Shown: positions 34,172 to 46,371 of the stretch, piece by piece
Position numbering within the stretch: the first letter of the stretch is position 1
Layout: every line of letters starts with the position of its first letter
Assembly (NCBI GenBank): GCA_020073215.1
Contig: JAIQFO010000029.1
Span: 1 to 63,527 of the forward strand
Length of the DNA: 63,527 nt
Reading direction: 5' to 3'
Source of the DNA: Terriglobia bacterium
GTDB lineage: Bacteria; Acidobacteriota; Terriglobia; Terriglobales; Acidobacteriaceae
The notes under the pieces: model-generated
Databases searched by the model: none
What the model saw: only the letters and a program-made list of their open reading frames with translations
What the model was told of the DNA's origin: nothing
Program-made: the position numbers and the translations under genes

Positions 34172-35889
34172 AGTGTCGCCGCCGCCGGGGTTTTTGCGGA
34201 CTCGTACATCGCCTCAATTTCGGCGCGAAACCGCTCGGCAATCACGTCGCGCTTCAGTTTTCCGTTTGCCGTCAGCAGCCCGCTCTCGATGGTAAACGCC
34301 TGCTCCACCAGGTGAAACGCGCGCACCTGCTTGTAATGCGGCAGATCCGGATTCACAATGTCCAGCGCCGCCTGCGTTTCTTCGCCGCTCACCTTGCCCG
34401 TGACCAGCACCGCCAGATATCCGCGCGCGTTGCCCACGAGCACCACCTGACTCGCCCCCGGCAGCTGTTGCTGAATCTTATCTTCAATTGGCTCGGGCGC
34501 AATATTATGTCCCGACCCAAGAATAATCAGGTTCTTGATGCGGCCCACAATCTTCCAGTTCCCGTTCGCATCCACTTCGCCCTGATCGCCAGTATAAAAC
34601 CAGCCGTCGCGCAGCACCTTCGCCGTCTCTTCCGAACGACTCCAGTATCCCGGAAAAATATTCGGTCCACGCACCACGATCTCGGCATTCTCCGCAATCT
34701 TCATTTCCACGCCCGCAATTGCCGGCCCCGCCCGTCCCGGAATAACCGGAGCATCGGGATCATCCATGGTGCAGATCGCCGTCGTCTCGGTGAGTCCGTA
34801 GACCTGCAAAACCGGAATGCCGAGCATCATAAAGAAAAGCTGCGTCTCTACGCTAAGCGGCGCCGACCCGCAAATCAGCGCGCGCAGCCTGGTACCGATC
34901 ATCTTCCTTCGAATGGTGGGAAACACGAGCCGGTTCGCCAGCCCGAGCCAAAGCCCGTCCCCGGCGCGGCTTCTGCCCTCATGCCGCCTTACCCAGGCGC
35001 CCTTTGCCCTGGTATACACCTTCAAGGGAAACCCGCCCGTCTTCCAAAGCTGCTCGTCGACCGCTTTGCGCATGCGATCGAGAAGCGCCGGAACATTCAG
35101 GAAATAATCCGGTGTCGCCAGCCGCATCTCCGCCGCAATCTTCCCTAGATCCGTGTTTAAGGTCAGCTTGCTGCCGCGCAGCAGGCAGGTCAGCATCATG
35201 ATCCACGAGCCCGCAAAGCACAGCGGCAAGTAATGAAACACAGCGTCCTGCTCCGGAGGCGTCTTCGCCAGGTCACCCTGTCTCGCGCGACTCCGCATCA
35301 GCTGATCCAGCCGTCCCGAAGTGCATCCCAGCATGTGCCCGACATTCCCCGCGTTCAGCATTACGCCCTTGGCCTCGCCCGAGGTACCCGAGGTGTAGAT
35401 GATCGTCGCCACATCTTCTTCGGCGACCTTGAGCGTGGGATTCTCCACCGGTCCGCGTCCTGCCAGAAAAACATTCTCGAAGCAGAAGTGCGGCGGCGCC
35501 TCCGGCCACGCATTTACGATTGCATCGGCCAGCGACTGCTCGCCGCAGGCAATCACCGACGGCCAGCAATCCTTCATCATCGCGACCAGTTCGGCCGGCG
35601 CCTGCCGCGCATACAGGGGTACCACAGTCAGTCCCTCGGCCATGATGGCCAAGTCCATCGCCACCCACTGCGTCGAGTTGTGCGCCAGCAACGCGCACCG
35701 GTCGCCCTTCTTCAGCCGCAAGCGCCGCAGATAAGCCCGCGCCACCAGCACCTGAGAAAGCAACTCCCGCGCGCTCAGCGGAACCGCCTCACCGTCGCGT
35801 AGTTCCTGCAGCACCACCGCATCGCCGCAGTGCTCCAGGTTCGCAAAGATTTGTTCAAGAAAGGTCATCGGCGCTTCTGAGTTCGTCAT
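34168..35889 (-). CDS. AMP-forming long-chain acyl-CoA ligase (2)
   Basis: 573 residues, FAA1-like. Motifs: IIYTSGTSGEAKGVML (about 163-178), LICGSAPLS, VYGLTETTAICTMDD (about 370), WFYTGDQGEVDANGNW (about 435), GRIKNLIILGSGHNIAPEPI, and the final TANGKLKRDVIAERF with the adenylation lysine. Its larger cap (RAKGAWVRRHEGRSRAGD) is typical of long-chain enzymes. ATG at 35889 (second candidate seven codons on). Translationally coupled to the crotonase. Two distinct acyl ligases in one run suggest two substrates, or one CoA and one ACP acceptor. Confidence 0.92.
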   Translation of the reverse strand: MTNSEAPMTFLEQIFANLEHCGDAVVLQELRDGEAVPLSARELLSQVLVARAYLRRLRLKKGDRCALLAHNSTQWVAMDLAIMAEGLTVVPLYARQAPAELVAMMKDCWPSVIACGEQSLADAIVNAWPEAPPHFCFENVFLAGRGPVENPTLKVAEEDVATIIYTSGTSGEAKGVMLNAGNVGHMLGCTSGRLDQLMRSRARQGDLAKTPPEQDAVFHYLPLCFAGSWIMMLTCLLRGSKLTLNTDLGKIAAEMRLATPDYFLNVPALLDRMRKAVDEQLWKTGGFPLKVYTRAKGAWVRRHEGRSRAGDGLWLGLANRLVFPTIRRKMIGTRLRALICGSAPLSVETQLFFMMLGIPVLQVYGLTETTAICTMDDPDAPVIPGRAGPAIAGVEMKIAENAEIVVRGPNIFPGYWSRSEETAKVLRDGWFYTGDQGEVDANGNWKIVGRIKNLIILGSGHNIAPEPIEDKIQQQLPGASQVVLVGNARGYLAVLVTGKVSGEETQAALDIVNPDLPHYKQVRAFHLVEQAFTIESGLLTANGKLKRDVIAERFRAEIEAMYESAKTPAAATL

Positions 35890-35897
35890 CCCCTAAG

Positions 35898-35945
35898 AAT
35901 TGTCATCCTGACCCTGAGCTCGTGGAAGGGGAAGGACCTGCTTTG
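35898..35945. repeat. Degenerate GTCATCCTGA repeat
   Basis: ATTGTCATCCTGACCCTGAGC followed by GGGGAAGGACCTGCT; a single-arm member of the family at 25803-25887, in the 62-base gap between the pyruvyltransferase-like gene and ligase 2. Confidence 0.75.
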
Positions 35946-35951
35946 CCACAG

Positions 35952-37361
35952 CTACCCGTACGCTTTCACCAACTCCCGCAGCCCGTCGCTCATCGGCGGC
36001 AGATAATCCTCCCAGCTCCACTCTCCACGCCGTGTCGGAAACTCCGGATACCGCCGCTGCACTTCTTCTTCGAAATACACGCCCATGCGCGCCATCAATT
36101 TCAAATTCCGCACCACGGTGCGCGCGACGCCGTCCGCAATCCGCTCGCCGTCGCGATCCAGAATTTCGAGCGCCGCCAAAATCCGCGCTTCCAGGTCCCG
36201 ATCGTCCACGTTCATCAGCAACTCCGGATGTCCCCGCTCGTTCATCAGGTTCCGTATGCGCTCATCCATCGTGATACCCGCCGACGCCACCAGCGCTGGC
36301 ATCGAAGTCACAATCCCGTGATAGCGCGATGACACCATCATGCGGCAAGCCCGCAGAATGCTGACCAGTTGGTACATGTTGTAATCGTCGGAAGTCAGCA
36401 CCGGAACTCCGCCCAGTTTCTCCGAGATGCGCCGGCAAGGCCGGGAATCCATGCGCTCGGTCGCCGCCATGATCACGAACACGTTCTTCTTCGCGCGAAA
36501 CGCAGCCACCGCATTGGCAATCGAACTCAGATAATGTTCGTAGGCGCGGTCCGACTCCGGCCCGGCATTGTGAAAATAGGGTCCGCGATAATGACTCTCT
36601 TTGTAAGCGCCGGCCAGGCTGTGCAGGGCAGCCTTCGTGACCGACGCCTTCACCGGCCACTCAAACGGATTGATCGGACACACCACCAGCACCGGCGTCT
36701 TCCCATCCCAACCCACATCGCGCAGCGCTTTCTGTCCATACTCCGCACCCAGCGGCTCAAACGTCCACGCCGTGTCCGTGCCCAACTCCGTCGGCACGCC
36801 CAACTCGCGCAGAATCTTCCGCGACTCATCGTTGCGCGTGATCACCAGCGAATTCTTGCAATAGCGCCCGCACATCTTCGCTACCAGCGGATCCATCTGT
36901 CCCGCCTCCGCGCCGTAGCCGACCGATAACTTGTTCTCCGCCGCCGCAATGCCCAGCGACCCGATCATCATCGTCGCCAGCGCATTGGCGAATTTCGACT
37001 TGAACATCGACCCTTCGCAAGCCACCACGCCGTGATGCTTGGGCACTTCATTTGCCAGAAACGGAGGAAAAATATCCGGCAGCCGCACCTGCGATGTGCC
37101 TTCGAAGTATCCGCGCGACCGGTCGAAGTTAAACGTCATCATGCTGAGGTCGACGTTCTCCGGCCCAAGAATGCGCCGAATCTGCCGCAACATCTCTTCC
37201 ACGCGCACATCCGATCCCGTATTGCGCGTCCCGTTGTAGCCCGCAAACAGCAGCTTCAGTTTCTCGCCCGGCTGCCACGGTTCCCGCTTGCCCATCATCC
37301 ACTGAATCTTCTTGCCCTCGATGATGCTCGATACCCACACTTCCAGCACGAAGTCCATCAT
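35952..37361 (-). CDS. Polysaccharide pyruvyl transferase-family protein
   Basis: 469 residues. The N-terminal segment [21 protein letters not shown], the mid [12 protein letters not shown] and the late [20 protein letters not shown] segments match the PF04230-type fold (GT-B-like), whose characterised members transfer pyruvate from phosphoenolpyruvate to sugars of exopolysaccharides. The acceptor here is unknown; in this acyl-metabolism setting it may decorate a lipid head group. ATG at 37361 overlaps the SDR stop (ATGATGG). It is co-directional with the genes on both sides. Confidence 0.82.
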   Translation of the reverse strand: MMDFVLEVWVSSIIEGKKIQWMMGKREPWQPGEKLKLLFAGYNGTRNTGSDVRVEEMLRQIRRILGPENVDLSMMTFNFDRSRGYFEGTSQVRLPDIFPPFLANEVPKHHGVVACEGSMFKSKFANALATMMIGSLGIAAAENKLSVGYGAEAGQMDPLVAKMCGRYCKNSLVITRNDESRKILRELGVPTELGTDTAWTFEPLGAEYGQKALRDVGWDGKTPVLVVCPINPFEWPVKASVTKAALHSLAGAYKESHYRGPYFHNAGPESDRAYEHYLSSIANAVAAFRAKKNVFVIMAATERMDSRPCRRISEKLGGVPVLTSDDYNMYQLVSILRACRMMVSSRYHGIVTSMPALVASAGITMDERIRNLMNERGHPELLMNVDDRDLEARILAALEILDRDGERIADGVARTVVRNLKLMARMGVYFEEEVQRRYPEFPTRRGEWSWEDYLPPMSDGLRELVKAYG

Positions 37362-38497
37362 GCGGCGGACCCTCCTGCCCTCGTGCTCTCGGGCCAGGGT
37401 TGATACGGATATTCAAAATTGTGTTCGCGGCTGAAGCGGAGCAGCGGAAAACTGTACTGCGAAAACGGTGTTGGCTTACACCCTGTTTCCCTCGTGACCC
37501 GCGTGTTATCGAACACCGTATTCCAGGTCAGATACGGCAGGAAGACTTTCATCAGCGCCGCGCCCCGCCCCGCCGGCCCGTTGCGGTTCGCCAGCGCGTC
37601 GACGATGGAACAAAACGGTTTTTCGAGGATCGGCAAGAACACCGGCCCGCGTTTGTTCTGCTCGGCAGCCAGCGCCCGGGTCAATTCCTGAAACGTCTGC
37701 GATCCGTTGCCCGAAGAAAGATGATAGATGTCGTGCTCGGGATTCGCCTTCATGTGCAAGGTCGAAATGGCGCCAGCGACGAAATCCACGTTCACAATGT
37801 CAATCTTGTCATGCCGGCGAAACGGCAGCACCGGCAATCCCGCCAGGAACACGAACGACCGCACCATGTCGAACTGCGTCGTCTGCGGATAGCGGCTGTC
37901 TCCCAGCACAATGCTCGGCCGGAAAATCGTCAGCGGCACGTCCGGCAGCAACTCGCGCACCATGTGCTCGCAGAATTTCTTCGTCCGCGCATACGGATCG
38001 TAATCCGAGCGCCCCCAATCAATCGACCAATCTTCCGCCACCACTTCATGGCTGCGTTTCCCCGCCACCGCCACCGTGCTTACATCCGAGAACCGCCGCA
38101 GGCCGTGATAATACTGCGACCGCCGCGCCAGTTGCACCACTTCGAGCGTCCCGCGCAGATTCACATTCAAACAACTTTTTTCCGACTTCCGGTTCAGCGA
38201 GGCCGCGCAGTGGATGATCGAATCGGTGGTGTGCACGAGTCGGTCGTAATCGTCCGGCGCCAGCCCGAATTGCGGCAACGTGATATCGCCGCGAAAAATC
38301 CGTATCTTCGCCTGCAGGCATTCGTAGAACCTGGGAAACGGCAGGTGCAATTGCAAGGCCTGCCAAAGCCGCAGCTCCGCGTCCCGCGGATCGCGGCCGC
38401 GCACCAGCAGATTCAGGGTCGCATCATGCTGGTCAAGCAGGTTGGCGGCGACGTGCGCGCCGATGTACCCGGTCCCACCGGTTAGGAATATTGCCAC
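37358..38497 (-). CDS. NAD(P)-dependent SDR / thioester-reductase-like protein
   Basis: 379 residues. Rossmann loop [15 protein letters not shown] at 7-21, catalytic [10 protein letters not shown] serine/threonine region and [12 protein letters not shown] (Tyr-x-x-x-Lys) at about 168-179; [11 protein letters not shown] follows. This is the extended SDR layout of NAD-dependent epimerases and of carboxylic-acid/thioester reductase domains. It overlaps the acyl reductase stop by 16 bases and the pyruvyltransferase-like start by 4, so the three are tightly coupled. It could reduce a thioester or a keto group, or act on a sugar; the sequence alone does not decide. Confidence 0.87.
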   Translation of the reverse strand: MAIFLTGGTGYIGAHVAANLLDQHDATLNLLVRGRDPRDAELRLWQALQLHLPFPRFYECLQAKIRIFRGDITLPQFGLAPDDYDRLVHTTDSIIHCAASLNRKSEKSCLNVNLRGTLEVVQLARRSQYYHGLRRFSDVSTVAVAGKRSHEVVAEDWSIDWGRSDYDPYARTKKFCEHMVRELLPDVPLTIFRPSIVLGDSRYPQTTQFDMVRSFVFLAGLPVLPFRRHDKIDIVNVDFVAGAISTLHMKANPEHDIYHLSSGNGSQTFQELTRALAAEQNKRGPVFLPILEKPFCSIVDALANRNGPAGRGAALMKVFLPYLTWNTVFDNTRVTRETGCKPTPFSQYSFPLLRFSREHNFEYPYQPWPESTRAGGSAA

Positions 38498-40911
38498 GTT
38501 GCTCCGTTCGTCCCCGTCTTCACGGCATCGCCATTTTCGGCGGTTGTGGTTGGAGTTGTCGTTGGCGCCGGCGGCATCTGCAGCACCCGTGGCGCGCGCG
38601 CTTCCAGTGCCCGCCCTTCAATCAGCGGATACGTCCACCGCCGCAATGCCGGGATATGAATATCGATCCAATACTCCCACCAATCGAGCCCTGCCGTGTC
38701 ATATCCGAAGATTTGTTTTTCTTCCGGCGCCAGCGCCTGCGATAACTTCTCCACATTATCCGCGACAAAATCATGCTCGTTGTGCAGAATAAACGGCTCG
38801 AACAGGCCCACCAACTTTTCTACGCGTTCAAGGCTGCGCTCGGTTTTCGCCAGCGGCTTCGTCATCGCCGACGGCAGCGGAGACATCACCCGCTGAATCG
38901 ACTGGATAATTGCCTTCTGCGCCGGCGCCGACATCCGCTCGTAACGCTGTTTCGAAACCGGAATCGCATCCATCCGCAACCGCAACCAGTACTCCAGCCC
39001 TTCCTGCGCTCGATAGTGACGCCGGTGTCCCAGGCTGGTCAGTTCAATCGACCGCCCCATGTCACAGGGATTCGTAACCGACGTGGCCAGTTGGTACATC
39101 GGATCGTGCCGCCGCTCCACTAGCGCCGCCCCGATCAGCGTCATCCCGGCGCACACCGCGTCCACCGGAATAATATCCAGCCGCTTGCGTTCGTTCGAAG
39201 GCAGTTGCCGGAACGCCGTGCCCAGCAGATACGAAAGCGACGCCGAGGTATTGATGCCCTCATTCCACCCGCGAAACGGCTTTTCGACTGAAGTCTCGAC
39301 AATCGCCGGACGCACAATCGCAATCGGCAGTCCCGCGCCATGCTTGGCAATCAACGATTCCGCCAGGCTCTTGGTAAACGTATAAGTGTTCGGCCAGCCC
39401 AACTCCTGCGCGCGCCGGGCGGCCTCTTCCGTCAGATAAGTCTTGAGCCAGCGAACCCGATTCTTGCGCACCTGGATCTCCAGCGCCTGCCCGCTCAGCC
39501 CTTTAGCCGCGTGCTCTTTCCCCCGCGCCTGCTTCTTCAGTTCTTCAGTGACTTCCGGCCCTTCCGCCCGCGCTTCCGCCGACTCCACCAGATCGTGCAG
39601 GCGATACCACTCTTTTTCCGCGTCGAAGTCCTTCATGTGCGTCGGCGTGTAATTGGGACGCACGCGCTCACTCACCCGCCCATCGCGTTGTCCCGCGACG
39701 TAGCAAGTCGAAAGATGCAGCAATGCCGCGTGATCCGACCCGCGAATGAATTCGATCAGGTGATACGTCGAATCCACGTTCACCGCCAAAGCGTCCCGCA
39801 GATCGGGATTGAAATCCGTCAGGCCCGAACTGTTGATGATCAGATCGAGATCCTGACGCAACCGCGCCGCCGTCTCAGAATCCAGCCCCGCGCCGGGCTG
39901 CGATACATCGCCCTCCACCACCTCAATCCTTTCGGCGAGCAGAGCGCCCAGTCTCTCGCCGTATTTCTCAAACACCGGATCGAAAACCGGCGATTCCTCC
40001 ATCATCTTCTCGAAGCGCTTCTGCGCCGGACTCGACTTCTGCCGCCGGATCAGCAAATAGAGTTTCCCAATCTCGGGCAAATCCATCAGGGTATTCGCCA
40101 GCCACACCTTGCCGATAAATCCCGTGACGCCGATCAGCATCACGCGCTTTCCGCCCAGCGCCTTCCGCACCGAAAACGGCGCCGGATGCCGGGTTTCGTC
40201 GAAATACACAATTGGGCGAACCCGCGGCGCCTCGACCCGCACCGTCGGCACAATCGCCGAGGCCAGCGCCTTCGGACCGCGCAAACCGAGAGCCCGCACC
40301 CATCGTGCCGGACTCTGCTGCCCATCCGGACCCGCTTCCCGAATCCGCGCAAACAAACCCCGGGGCCGGATTACCGGACTCAGCAGCCGTCCAGTGGCAA
40401 CGCCATCGCGGAAATCGAGGCGGTTCGCGATCATCCAGCGCACTCCCAGATGCCGCGCCAGCGGCCGCATCACCTGCTCCAACCCCTGGCTCACCAGCAC
40501 CACATCTGCGCCCGTAGCCTGCAACGCCTTCAAGTGCCGCACGCCTTCTTCTTTTAGTAGCGGCTTCAGCTTGTATTCGAATTCCTCTTCGCCTAGCAGG
40601 TCGAGCCGGTCGCGCGTAATCCCGCGCAGCACGGCGTGCACGATCCGAGTCGCCGCGATCCGGTTCGCCGCATACAAAAATGGACGAAGGAGAGCCATCA
40701 GCAGCACCAGGCTGCGACGTGCCGCCCGCGCGATATACGTTTGGCTGTTCCAGGTAAAAAAAGCAATCGGACGAACCGTGGTCAGCTCGAGCAGGCTTCC
40801 CTCCACCCGCCAGTAAACGGGCGACGAAGGCCGCGAACGAAAAGGCGGCGAGGCGGCGGCGTCATGCGAAGTCCGCACCGATCCTCCATCGAGACTGTTC
40901 ACAGGTTCCAC
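38482..40911 (-). CDS. Fatty acyl-CoA reductase with N-terminal pseudo-HAD domain
   Basis: 809 residues from a GTG at 40911. The N-terminal part (about 30-180) has the shape of a SerB-like HAD hydrolase, but motif I reads [10 protein letters not shown] in place of DxDGT (Arg35 replaces the nucleophile Asp); motif II ([12 protein letters not shown]) is partly kept. Residues about 254-640 are the reductase: Rossmann loop [42 protein letters not shown], and [11 protein letters not shown] (Tyr-x-x-x-Lys), of the NAD-binding_4 'male sterility' type that reduces acyl-CoA/ACP to aldehyde or alcohol. A helical C-terminus follows. First gene of the cluster running down to the ACP; upstream are GTCATCCTGA repeats. 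Confidence 0.9.
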   Translation of the reverse strand: MEPVNSLDGGSVRTSHDAAASPPFRSRPSSPVYWRVEGSLLELTTVRPIAFFTWNSQTYIARAARRSLVLLMALLRPFLYAANRIAATRIVHAVLRGITRDRLDLLGEEEFEYKLKPLLKEEGVRHLKALQATGADVVLVSQGLEQVMRPLARHLGVRWMIANRLDFRDGVATGRLLSPVIRPRGLFARIREAGPDGQQSPARWVRALGLRGPKALASAIVPTVRVEAPRVRPIVYFDETRHPAPFSVRKALGGKRVMLIGVTGFIGKVWLANTLMDLPEIGKLYLLIRRQKSSPAQKRFEKMMEESPVFDPVFEKYGERLGALLAERIEVVEGDVSQPGAGLDSETAARLRQDLDLIINSSGLTDFNPDLRDALAVNVDSTYHLIEFIRGSDHAALLHLSTCYVAGQRDGRVSERVRPNYTPTHMKDFDAEKEWYRLHDLVESAEARAEGPEVTEELKKQARGKEHAAKGLSGQALEIQVRKNRVRWLKTYLTEEAARRAQELGWPNTYTFTKSLAESLIAKHGAGLPIAIVRPAIVETSVEKPFRGWNEGINTSASLSYLLGTAFRQLPSNERKRLDIIPVDAVCAGMTLIGAALVERRHDPMYQLATSVTNPCDMGRSIELTSLGHRRHYRAQEGLEYWLRLRMDAIPVSKQRYERMSAPAQKAIIQSIQRVMSPLPSAMTKPLAKTERSLERVEKLVGLFEPFILHNEHDFVADNVEKLSQALAPEEKQIFGYDTAGLDWWEYWIDIHIPALRRWTYPLIEGRALEARAPRVLQMPPAPTTTPTTTAENGDAVKTGTNGATWQYS

Positions 40912-40935
40912 GAATCAATTCCCGCCGCGCCAGCT

Positions 40936-41070
40936 TTGTCATCCTAGTACGATTTGTCATCCTGACTTAAGAATTGTCATCCTGAGCGAAGCGAAGGAGC
41001 AGCTGTTCGCCGCAACCAGCAGGTCCTTCGCTTCGCTCAGGATGACAAATCATAATTAGGATGACAGATC
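40936..41070. repeat. Cluster of GTCATCCTGAGCGAAGCGAAGGA repeats
   Basis: Five copies of TTGTCATCCT/AGGATGACAA in 135 bases, including a full inverted pair with arms GTCATCCTGAGCGAAGCGAAGG and its complement around AGCAGCTGTTCGCC...CAGCAGG. It occupies the gap upstream of the acyl reductase; the remainder of 40912-41205 shows no gene. Confidence 0.9.
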
Positions 41071-41205
41071 ACATACCGTGCCGTTGGCGCACCGCCGGCC
41101 CGGCCTTCACCACAGTGCTCTCAGCAAGCACGGCCGAATTACCTATTTTAACCTCTCCTTAATCAAGGATGAAAACTAACCGCAAGCCCGTCTCCGCGCG
41201 GCTTC

Positions 41206-41721
41206 TCACGCCGCCCGCTCCACCCAGCAGACATCCCAGTACTTCCCGAACTTCCGCCCATTCTCGCCGAACACGCCCACCACCTTGAAGCCAAATCGCC
41301 GGTGCAGCGCCTCGCTTGCTGCATTGGGCAGAACATATCCCCCTACAAAACGATGAATGTCCTCGCCCTTCAATATTTCGAACAACTCCGCATACAAGCG
41401 GCGCCCCAGGCCCTTCCCCGCCGCCCCCTGCGAGCAATAAATCGTCGTTTCCACGGTCGTCTCATACGCCGCCTTGGGACGGAACCGCGTTGTCCCCGCG
41501 TATCCCATCACCCTCCCATTTTTCTCGGCCACGATCTCCTCAGCGACGATCAGCCGATATCGTCCGGTCGCGCCAAACTGCGCGAACCATGCTTCCCGCT
41601 GCTCCACCGTGTAAGGCTCGACGTCGAACGTCACCGGGGTGTGAACGACATAGTAGTTGTAGATTTCAGTCAGGCGCGGCAAATCGTCGCGCACTGCCGC
41701 CCGGATACGTATCTCCGACAT
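41206..41721 (-). CDS. GNAT N-acetyltransferase (phosphinothricin acetyltransferase-like)
   Basis: 171 residues. N-terminal IRAAVRDDLPRLTEIYNYYV, the acetyl-CoA loop QGAAGKGLGRRLYAELFEIL (about 98-117) and the NAASEALHRRFGFKVVGVF segment are those of the Pat/Bar-like branch of GNAT enzymes, which acetylate small amines such as phosphinothricin or methionine sulfone. ATG at 41721, preceded by GGGGGAAGAGCAACC. No operon partner on either side. The true substrate is not predictable. Confidence 0.9.
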   Translation of the reverse strand: MSEIRIRAAVRDDLPRLTEIYNYYVVHTPVTFDVEPYTVEQREAWFAQFGATGRYRLIVAEEIVAEKNGRVMGYAGTTRFRPKAAYETTVETTIYCSQGAAGKGLGRRLYAELFEILKGEDIHRFVGGYVLPNAASEALHRRFGFKVVGVFGENGRKFGKYWDVCWVERAA

Positions 41722-41750
41722 GGTTGCTCTTCCCCCTTCAAACAGTCTGG

Positions 41751-41780
41751 CTGTAGAGACGCAACTCGCTGCGTCTCAGT
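41751..41780. repeat. GTAGAGACGCAACTCGCTGCGTCTC repeat
   Basis: Single palindromic unit of the family at 4674-4736, in the gap between the chromate transporter and the acetyltransferase. Confidence 0.75.
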
Positions 41781-41789
41781 CCCCAGCCG

Positions 41790-42956
41790 CTACCGCACTG
41801 CCTGCAGAGCCCACCCACCCACGGCGGCGGCGCCGATCAGCCACGCCGAGTTCACGCGGAAACGCAGCAGCGCGACCGCGCTCACCACAAATATAGCGAT
41901 CGTCATCCGATCCACGATGGCAGCCTTCCCCAGTTGCCAGGTCACCACCGCCATCAGGGCGAGCGAACCGGCAACCACGCCGTCCAACACGGATGCGATG
42001 ATCGGTGACCGGCGAATCCGTGGGAGCAGCGGGCCGCTTGCCGCCACTAACAAAAAGCCCGGCACAAAAATACCGGCCGTGGCCACGATCGCGCCCAGCC
42101 ATCCTCCCATGATGTAGCCAATAAAGGTTGCGGTGGTGAAAACCGGGCCGGGCGTGAACTGCCCAACCGCCACCGCGTCGATCAACTGCTTCTCGGTGAG
42201 CCAGTGCAGGCGCTCGACGAACTCCGACTGCAGAAACGCGAGCAGCACATAGCCGCTGCCAAATACCACCGACCCGATCTTCAGAAACGAGAGAAACAGG
42301 CGCCACATGCTGAAAGGCAGCGCCGCGGCCGTAGCCGCTGCAACCAAACTCGCTGCGAAGAATTTCGGGAGCGCAGCCACTGAAACAGCCACAGGCCTGC
42401 TCTTCATTCTCAGCCACAGTACTGCCACGGAGATCGCTCCGGCAATCAGAAGCACCAGGATCGGGCCGAGTCCGAAAAGATTGAGCGCGACCGCGAGCAC
42501 CGCAATCGCCGCAAGAAATTTCGTCCGCACTCCGGTCTTCGACAGCTTCCACAGTGCCTGCATCACGATGGCAACTACGACCGGCTTGATCGCATACAGC
42601 ATGCCCGCCACCTGAGGCAGTGCGCCATAGCGCACGTAGGCCCAGGCAATCAGCGAAACCATGATCGTGGCTGGAAGGATGAAGCAGGAGCCGGCCACGA
42701 TCAGTCCGCGCCAGCCGCGTTTCAGCTGGCCGATGAAAATCGTCGTCTCCGTGGAACTGGGGCCGGGAATCAAGTTGGCGGCCGCCATCCGGTCGAGAAA
42801 GTCGGCCTGCGTAATCCACCGCCGCCGCCGCACGAATTCTTCTTCCATCATCGCCAGATGCGCCGCCGGCCCGCCAAACGCAATCGTGCCCAGCTTCAGA
42901 AATGCCAGCGCAATCTCCCCCAGCGAAGCTTCCCGGATTTCCGTGGACTCAGTCAT
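41790..42956 (-). CDS. chrA: Chromate transporter, two-domain CHR family
   Basis: 388 residues with two homologous CHR halves. First half: FLKLGTIAFGGPAAHLAMME and NLIPGPSSTE; second half: FLKIGSVVFGSGYVLLAFLQ and VGQFTPGPVFTTATFIGY. About ten membrane segments. The family exports chromate (or related oxyanions) from the cytoplasm by a proton-driven route. ATG at 42956. No chrB-type regulator is adjacent. The gene appears to stand alone, with GTAGAGACG repeats on both sides. The symbol is given on family grounds; substrate is inferred. Confidence 0.9.
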   Translation of the reverse strand: MTESTEIREASLGEIALAFLKLGTIAFGGPAAHLAMMEEEFVRRRRWITQADFLDRMAAANLIPGPSSTETTIFIGQLKRGWRGLIVAGSCFILPATIMVSLIAWAYVRYGALPQVAGMLYAIKPVVVAIVMQALWKLSKTGVRTKFLAAIAVLAVALNLFGLGPILVLLIAGAISVAVLWLRMKSRPVAVSVAALPKFFAASLVAAATAAALPFSMWRLFLSFLKIGSVVFGSGYVLLAFLQSEFVERLHWLTEKQLIDAVAVGQFTPGPVFTTATFIGYIMGGWLGAIVATAGIFVPGFLLVAASGPLLPRIRRSPIIASVLDGVVAGSLALMAVVTWQLGKAAIVDRMTIAIFVVSAVALLRFRVNSAWLIGAAAVGGWALQAVR

Positions 42957-43086
42957 TGCCCATGTGGCGCGGACACTCCTGTCCGCGAACTCTCAGCCGA
43001 AGCAGAACATTCGAGGGTATCGCAAATTTGAAGGTGTTGACGGAGCGTAAATGTCCCGCACGGTCACGTTGATTATGACTTCTTCC

Positions 43087-43130
43087 GGTAGAGACGCGGC
43101 TTGCCGCGTCTAAGACGGGGCCCGCCTCGA
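43087..43130. repeat. GTAGAGACGCGGCTTGCCGCGTC repeat
   Basis: Family of 4674-4736, here with a shortened second unit (AAGACGGGGCCCGCC). Confidence 0.8.
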
Positions 43131-43152
43131 TTCAGCCGGTTCGCGGCGACCT

Positions 43153-43818
43153 TCACTTCACGCAAAACGCAACGATAGTCCGGCCACGCGGACCGCGCGT
43201 CTTCTCCAGTTTCGCAAGCAGCTTCGCTTCCAGGCCGTCGGGGTCGCTAGTCGATTCAAAGACCATCTCGCAGGCGGCAATCTGCTCGTCCGTCGCGCCG
43301 CGAAAACACAATTCGCAGACTCCGAGGCCGCCTTGCGATCGAACTTCCGATCGCACCGGCGGACCAAACGTGCGGCACGTCATCGGACGAGCATCGTAAA
43401 GATCGCACAATCCCGTCTCCGGATCGAGCACTGGACATGGCTCATCGTTGCCAAACTCCACGAAGCGCCTTTCCACCTCCGAGCCTTCGTCAAACACCGC
43501 CGCATCGAGCACGCCCGTTCCAGCGTCACCGGGAAACTCCGCTGACAGCCGTTCGACCGACTCCCGAGCCCGCTCGCGAATCCGCCGCGCCCGCTGCCGG
43601 TCTGTCTTTTCGAGGCGTGCCAACCCCTGCTGCAACCGGACCGCGTCCAATTGGTTGATCGCAAACACTCCCACGCAGCATTGCGTGCACCCTGGACGGC
43701 ACGCCAGCCACTCGCCGCTCCGCCGCGCGACATCGGCCAAAGCTGCATCCACAATCTGGATCAGCGCACCATCCCCAGCCGGCAATCGCCGCAAAGCCAT
43801 CCCGGAAGCATACCGCAC
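43153..43818 (-). CDS. YkgJ-type cysteine-cluster protein
   Basis: 221 residues. N-terminal cluster CRPGCTQCC (Cys-x3-Cys-x2-Cys-Cys) and later cysteines in CPVLDPETGLCDLYDARPMTC and CELCF form the zinc- or iron-binding pattern of the YkgJ/UPF0153 family, whose function is unknown. I chose the GTG at 43818 because GGAGGT (43833-43828) lies nine bases upstream of it; a GTG at 43827 touches that site and an ATG at 43800 is 28 bases away. Downstream is a GTAGAGACG repeat, upstream the terminator of the radical SAM gene. Confidence 0.85.
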   Translation of the reverse strand: MRYASGMALRRLPAGDGALIQIVDAALADVARRSGEWLACRPGCTQCCVGVFAINQLDAVRLQQGLARLEKTDRQRARRIRERARESVERLSAEFPGDAGTGVLDAAVFDEGSEVERRFVEFGNDEPCPVLDPETGLCDLYDARPMTCRTFGPPVRSEVRSQGGLGVCELCFRGATDEQIAACEMVFESTSDPDGLEAKLLAKLEKTRGPRGRTIVAFCVK

Positions 43819-43844
43819 GTCGCCCACACCTCCGGAGGATCACA

Positions 43845-43879
43845 GCCAAAACAAAAGGCCGCTCGTTTCGAGCGGCCTT
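43845..43879 (-). terminator. Rho-independent terminator of radical SAM gene
   Basis: On the minus strand AAGGCCGCTCG-AAA-CGAGCGGCCTT is followed by TTGTTTTGG: an 11-bp perfect stem with a three-base loop and a T-rich tail, 48 bases after the stop at 43927. Confidence 0.85.
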
Positions 43880-43888
43880 AATATTTCT

Positions 43889-43924
43889 TTAGCTAAGTGC
43901 TAAAAGCTAATGGCCAAGAGCTGC
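43889..43924. repeat. Degenerate AGCTCTTGGC word array
   Basis: Read on the minus strand: GGCAGCTCTTGGCCATTAGC, then TTTTAGCACTTAGCTAA; near-tandem AGC-T words of the family at 2703-2731, between the radical SAM stop and its terminator. Confidence 0.55.
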
Positions 43925-43926
43925 CT

Positions 43927-46089
<2,163 letters not shown>

Positions 46090-46371
46090 TCTGCTCTCGC
46101 TTTCCTAAACTCGGGAGTTAGAAGTGTCCCCGCGGCCCCGCCTACGGAAGCCTGCGTAAACAAGACTTATCCACGGGAAACTACCTGCAAACCTGAAAGC
46201 TTCGATTCGTGGATTGGGTCACCCTGATCCTATGGAATCCGCACTCATTACGCATCAAGAAGGCAATGAAGGGGAGAAAAACGGGGTTAAGCGGCGAAAT
46301 AGAGGATTTTATGGGGTAAGTTATTGAAAAGGCAGGGGGCAAAGGGCGGTAGCTGGAGGGGAAACTTCGCC
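46090..46371. other. Non-coding gap
   Basis: 282 bases between the radical SAM start and the cytochrome stop. I see no gene, repeat or clear terminator; it must contain the radical SAM promoter. Confidence 0.4.

Noticed and set aside
39340..40557. 405-codon plus-strand frame
   Set aside because: Antisense to the acyl reductase, with no ribosome site or recognisable motif.
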